Source: an uncultured Burkholderiales bacterium (GTDB lineage Bacteria > Pseudomonadota > Gammaproteobacteria > Burkholderiales > Burkholderiaceae_C). From it: DNA of 34,910 nucleotides. The translations under genes were made by a program, and so were the position numbers. The stretch is taken from NCBI GenBank assembly GCA_903832625.1, contig CAILCI010000019.1, positions 1 to 34,910 of the forward strand. Reading direction: 5' to 3'. Positions 32,387 through 34,910 of the stretch are shown here, piece by piece; position 1 is the stretch's first letter; every line of letters starts with the position of its first letter. The notes under the pieces are model-generated. The model did not search any database. It was not told the origin of the DNA and was given only the letters and a program-made list of their open reading frames with translations.

Positions 32387-33142
32387 TCAGCCTTTTTGCT
32401 GATTTTGGCCATCCGACTGATGTTCTTGCGCCACGGCTGGTTGGATTTTGCGAAATCGGATGTTGAGTGTTTCCACGCCAAGGGCAAACACCATGGCGAA
32501 ATAAATGTAGCCCTTGGGCACGTGATGACCTAAGCCATCCGCAATCAAAACCACACCGACGACCACCAAAAATGCCAAAGCCAGCATTTTGATGGTGGGA
32601 TGTCGGTCGACAAATTGACCAATCGCTTTGGCAAACAGCATCATCAAGCCAACGGAAGCCACAACCGCTGCGATCATGATCAGCACCGAATCAACCATGC
32701 CCACAGCCGTGATGATGGAGTCCAATGAGAAAACCAAGTCGATCACCATGATTTGCAAAATTGCACTGGCGAGCGTGATCTGTCCCAGCTTGGGTTGGTT
32801 TTCTTCACCACCTTCCAAGGTTTGATGAATTTCTCCTGTGCTTTTCCATATTAGAAACAAGCCTCCTGATATCAAAATCAAATCACGGCCTGAGATGGCT
32901 TGCCCCCCGACGTGGAACAAAGGTTGCACCAAACCGACAATCCAGGAAAGCAATAGCAGTAAGCCAATTCGCATGAACATGGCGGCAAAAAGCCCCACCC
33001 GACGTGCAAGTTCTTGTTGATCTTTACCTAACTTGGCAACCAAAATTGATATAAAAATAATATTATCTATACCTAAAACCAACTCTAGTAATGTGAGTGT
33101 TGCAAAGGCAATCCATGTTTCAGGGTTTGTTAAGAGTTCCAT
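32387..33142 (-). CDS. TerC family integral membrane protein
   Basis: The protein has 251 residues with about seven hydrophobic helices. TerC signatures are visible: LTLLELVLGIDNIIFISI in the first helix and IMVIDLVFSLDSIITAVGM in the middle, each carrying the paired Asp residues thought to bind metal. Members export Mn or other metal ions or support metallation of secreted proteins. The tail is polar and rich in Gln. It lies 41 bases before the channel gene on the same strand. No Mn riboswitch-like structure was seen in the 77-base gap upstream. Confidence 0.93.
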   Translation of the reverse strand: MELLTNPETWIAFATLTLLELVLGIDNIIFISILVAKLGKDQQELARRVGLFAAMFMRIGLLLLLSWIVGLVQPLFHVGGQAISGRDLILISGGLFLIWKSTGEIHQTLEGGEENQPKLGQITLASAILQIMVIDLVFSLDSIITAVGMVDSVLIMIAAVVASVGLMMLFAKAIGQFVDRHPTIKMLALAFLVVVGVVLIADGLGHHVPKGYIYFAMVFALGVETLNIRFRKIQPAVAQEHQSDGQNQQKG

Positions 33143-33219
33143 CTTTACTTTTCCATTGGCGTTAATCCAAGAATAGTAAGGGATGAATCGTCAAACGCAA
33201 ATCGTAAAAATACGCACCC

Positions 33220-33795
33220 ATGAATGCTCCCTTGCCTTGTCCCTATTTGCAAACCACGAGATTGCTGCTGTGTCCACTTCAGGAGCAAGATGCAGAAGGA
33301 TTGTGGCAGCTGTGGAGCTCTCCAGATTTTGCCGATCTGGCTGGAATTGACAGCCCTTCAAGTAAAGATAGCATTGATGAAAACATCAAATATTTCAAAA
33401 CTTTAAATGCTTCTGGGTTTTATTACAAATGGGCCATTAGAGACAGACTGACCCACGAATTCATAGGGGAATTTGAACTCTATCCCATCAAGCCACAAAT
33501 TCGACCGTGGATAGAGTGGGGCATTGGTTTTAGTCTGACCCCGCATCGTTGGCGACAAGGTTTGATGTCAGAGGCCTTGCAATGCGTGATGCAATTTTTG
33601 TTTACGCAAATGCCCGCCATCCGCGTCAAGGCCGATGTCCATTTGCACAATGAGGCCTCGTTGGCTTTGTTGCGAAAAATGGGTTTTACGCAAGAGGGCA
33701 TTCAAAGAAGCAAGCTGCATGTTCAAGGGCGCAGACATGACATGCATTTGCTGGCGATGAGTCAGCATGATTTTTTGCGCTCATCTCTTACATGA
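33220..33795 (+). CDS. GNAT N-acetyltransferase, RimJ/RimL-like
   Basis: The protein has 191 residues. TTRLLLCPLQEQDAEGLWQL is the typical RimJ/RimL opening; WGIGFSLTPHRWRQGLMSEA supplies the acetyl-CoA-binding loop (here RWRQGL) and VHLHNEASLALLRKMGFTQE the final strand-helix. It should transfer acetyl groups to protein N-termini or small amines; the substrate is unknown. It ends in an 8-base tail-to-tail overlap with the minus-strand gene. It is divergent from the TerC gene, with 77 bases between. Confidence 0.92.
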   Translation: MNAPLPCPYLQTTRLLLCPLQEQDAEGLWQLWSSPDFADLAGIDSPSSKDSIDENIKYFKTLNASGFYYKWAIRDRLTHEFIGEFELYPIKPQIRPWIEWGIGFSLTPHRWRQGLMSEALQCVMQFLFTQMPAIRVKADVHLHNEASLALLRKMGFTQEGIQRSKLHVQGRRHDMHLLAMSQHDFLRSSLT

Positions 33796-34105
33796 TGAAC
33801 AAATGTTCACAGGTCGCCTGGGCCTTTTTGCCGGTGGAAAATGACAATTCTGTTCGCAAGCACACGCGCAAGGCGGGCTTGATGGAGTCGCAGACTCGCT
33901 CATCTCGTATGCGTTTGGCTTTGTGCATACATTTTTTAAACGCATATTCGGTGCGAGTAATGATGCCGGGATCGTCAGCCAAGATGCGCGGTTGACGAAC
34001 CTCAGCAACTGCCTGCTCGTCAAATCCCAAAACGCACACAACAATACTTAAGCCCAAGAGGAGTCGGGCGATGCAGTGAGTCATTGGGTGCTTAAGAATT
34101 TGCAT
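33788..34105 (-). CDS. Small exported cysteine-containing protein, unknown
   Basis: The protein has up to 105 residues (ATG 34105); ATG 34084 gives 98. CIARLLLGLSIVVCVLG is a signal-peptide core ending near AVAEV, so it is probably periplasmic. The mature part is basic, with four Cys (KKC, RVC, RVC, ATC) spaced about 12-18 residues, fit for two disulphides. I do not recognise it. The 3' end overlaps the acetyltransferase gene. No obvious ribosome site precedes either start. Confidence 0.65.
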   Translation of the reverse strand: MQILKHPMTHCIARLLLGLSIVVCVLGFDEQAVAEVRQPRILADDPGIITRTEYAFKKCMHKAKRIRDERVCDSIKPALRVCLRTELSFSTGKKAQATCEHLFIM

Positions 34106-34305
34106 ACAAACAAGCTGGAGTTGCCATTAAAAGTAAATCGAAGACTAAATTTACATCGTAAGGTTGAATTTTTTATGATGGAATGTTGGGAATTTTTTGA
34201 GTTAATAGTAATTTTTCAAAAATACCAAATCAGTCAAAAGCTCAAAACGAGGGGCGTAGACATGACTTGCCCTAAGCTTGCAGTCTGCTGCTCGTCTTCG
34301 CCAAG
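34106..34305. other. Intergenic region without recognised gene
   Basis: About 200 A/T-rich bases between the small exported protein and the tRNA terminator. No convincing frame, promoter or repeat was found. Confidence 0.5.
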
Positions 34306-34342
34306 AAAAAAGCCCCTGCAATGTTGCCATTGCAGGGGCTTT
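34306..34342 (-). terminator. Intrinsic terminator of tRNA-Met
   Basis: AAAGCCCCTGCAATG (34309-34323) pairs perfectly with CATTGCAGGGGCTTT (34328-34342), a 15-base stem with a 4-base loop. On the minus strand it is followed by a run of T (complement of 34306-34311), and it begins 5 bases after the tRNA 3' end. Confidence 0.93.
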
Positions 34343-34346
34343 GTTT

Positions 34347-34423
34347 TGGTGGCGCTTCACGGATTCGAACCGCGGACCTGTGGATTATGATTCCATCGCT
34401 CTAACCGACTGAGCTAAAGCGCC
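34347..34423 (-). tRNA. tRNA-Met (anticodon CAT), CCA encoded
   Basis: The minus strand gives a full 77-base cloverleaf. The acceptor stem GGCGCTT pairs with AAGCGCC; the D-arm is GCTC/GAGC, the anticodon loop ATCATAA with CAT at 34-36, the T-arm CGCGG-TTCGAAT-CCGTG, and ACCA closes the gene. The loop and D-arm resemble elongator tRNA-Met of other proteobacteria; a tRNA-Ile2 that has its C modified cannot be excluded by sequence alone. The first anticodon-stem pair is A-C. Confidence 0.93.
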
Positions 34424-34515
34424 GAAGCCCAATAGTATAGCCTAAATTTTAGCGAGCAAGAAAGAGTCTTGGATTTTTAGCAAAAAATACTCATTTGAGA
34501 TCAAGTGATTGTTTT

Positions 34516-34531
34516 GGGCATGTTACTTGCT
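34516..34531 (+). promoter_or_regulatory. Possible sigma-54 promoter of the right-edge gene
   Basis: The element reads TGGGCATGTTACTTGCT, with GG at 34517-34518 and GC at 34529-34530, 10 bases apart. The -12 block TTGCT is perfect; the -24 block has G for T at one position. The predicted transcript start is near 34542, 47 bases before the ATG at 34589. Confidence 0.55.
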
Positions 34532-34588
34532 GATCGATTTGATGAGGTGTCATGAAACACATCAACTCTGTCTAACAAGGATATCTGC

Positions 34589-34910
34589 ATGTTTGAAAAT
34601 TTACCCCAATCAGCTGAAGAGTTTAAATCGCAAATGTTGTCGGAATGCATTCAGGCTTTGAAGCTGAATACTTTCGGTGATAATTTTGACTATGAAAGAT
34701 ATAACACCAACGGCAATGACATATCAGGCATATTTTATCCAGGGGAAAGAGCGTTCTGGTTTTCTTGGTTTACTGAAAATAGCGATAAGATTTTTAAAGC
34801 GATGCAGTTGTTGGGTGATGAAGGTTCAAAAAGGCTTTTGGCGGTAGAGTTGAACGAATGTCTATTTTCTCAGGGCCATTGCTCTTTGCCAAGGCGAACA
34901 TCGGTGGAAA
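34589..34910 (+). CDS. Uncharacterised protein, incomplete at right edge
   Basis: ATG 34589 with AAGGA 8 bases upstream opens 107 codons that continue past the window (MFENLPQSAEEFKSQM, then NGNDISGIFYPGERAFW). The part visible is acidic, with aromatic clusters (AFWFSWF) and three Cys. I do not recognise the family from this fragment; the layout would fit the leader of a methyltransferase or glycan-modifying enzyme, but that is a guess. The sigma-54-like element upstream suggests membership of the flagellar regulon. Confidence 0.72.
   Translation, partial: MFENLPQSAEEFKSQMLSECIQALKLNTFGDNFDYERYNTNGNDISGIFYPGERAFWFSWFTENSDKIFKAMQLLGDEGSKRLLAVELNECLFSQGHCSLPRRTSVE

Overview
The window is dominated by a flagellar gene cluster of a Gram-negative bacterium. 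The housekeeping flank (Pal lipoprotein, NUDT19-type NUDIX protein, MaoC-phosphate acetyltransferase fusion, acetate kinase, FMN-binding glutamate-synthase-like protein, TerC) and the overall gene style suggest a betaproteobacterium, plausibly Burkholderiales. That assignment is inference, not proof.

Region 1 (1-7306) is the filament region. It holds two minus-strand genes (an incomplete unknown protein and a TPR-glycosyltransferase), a divergent small helical-repeat protein, a giant 1355-residue flagellin, and a 101-residue cysteine-rich protein whose start overlaps the flagellin stop. Region 2 (7307-16273) encodes a sigma-54 activator followed without gaps by fliE, fliF, fliG, fliH, a small FliF-derived protein, fliI and fliJ. 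The usual fliK-L-M-N block is absent; a minus-strand methyltransferase-like gene (16274-17017) stands there. Region 3 (17060-23613) is fliO-P-Q-R-flhB plus three uncharacterised genes: a membrane SPOR-domain protein, a small acidic protein and a membrane protein with a TolA-like Ala/Lys/Asp helix.

Region 4 (23621-26765, minus strand) is a ParA-family ATPase, a small partner and an FMN-dependent glutamate-synthase-like membrane protein. Region 5 (27148-31163) is pal, NUDIX, MaoC-Pta and ackA, tightly packed. Region 6 holds a potassium-type channel, a TerC protein, a GNAT acetyltransferase, a small secreted cysteine protein, tRNA-Met(CAT) with a terminator, and an incomplete gene at the right edge.

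Regulation can be read directly. GG-N10-GC elements of sigma-54 type lie before the TPR-glycosyltransferase, the small helical protein, the flagellin, the activator-fliE operon, fliO and, more weakly, the right-edge gene. So filament, basal body and export genes appear to form one sigma-54 regulon run by the activator encoded here, rather than the FlhDC/sigma-28 scheme common in Burkholderiales.

The most novel-looking points are: (i) a stand-alone protein made of FliF's second membrane helix, cytoplasmic coiled coil and FliG-binding tail, encoded between fliH and fliI next to a full-length fliF with the same tail; (ii) a giant flagellin built of repeated IN-type modules, with a possible secretion-chaperone-like gene, a glycosyltransferase and a coupled Cys protein around it; and (iii) a possible envelope/pole module (degenerate ATPase-TM-SPOR protein, TolA-like protein and a nearby ParA-type ATPase) appended to the export operon.
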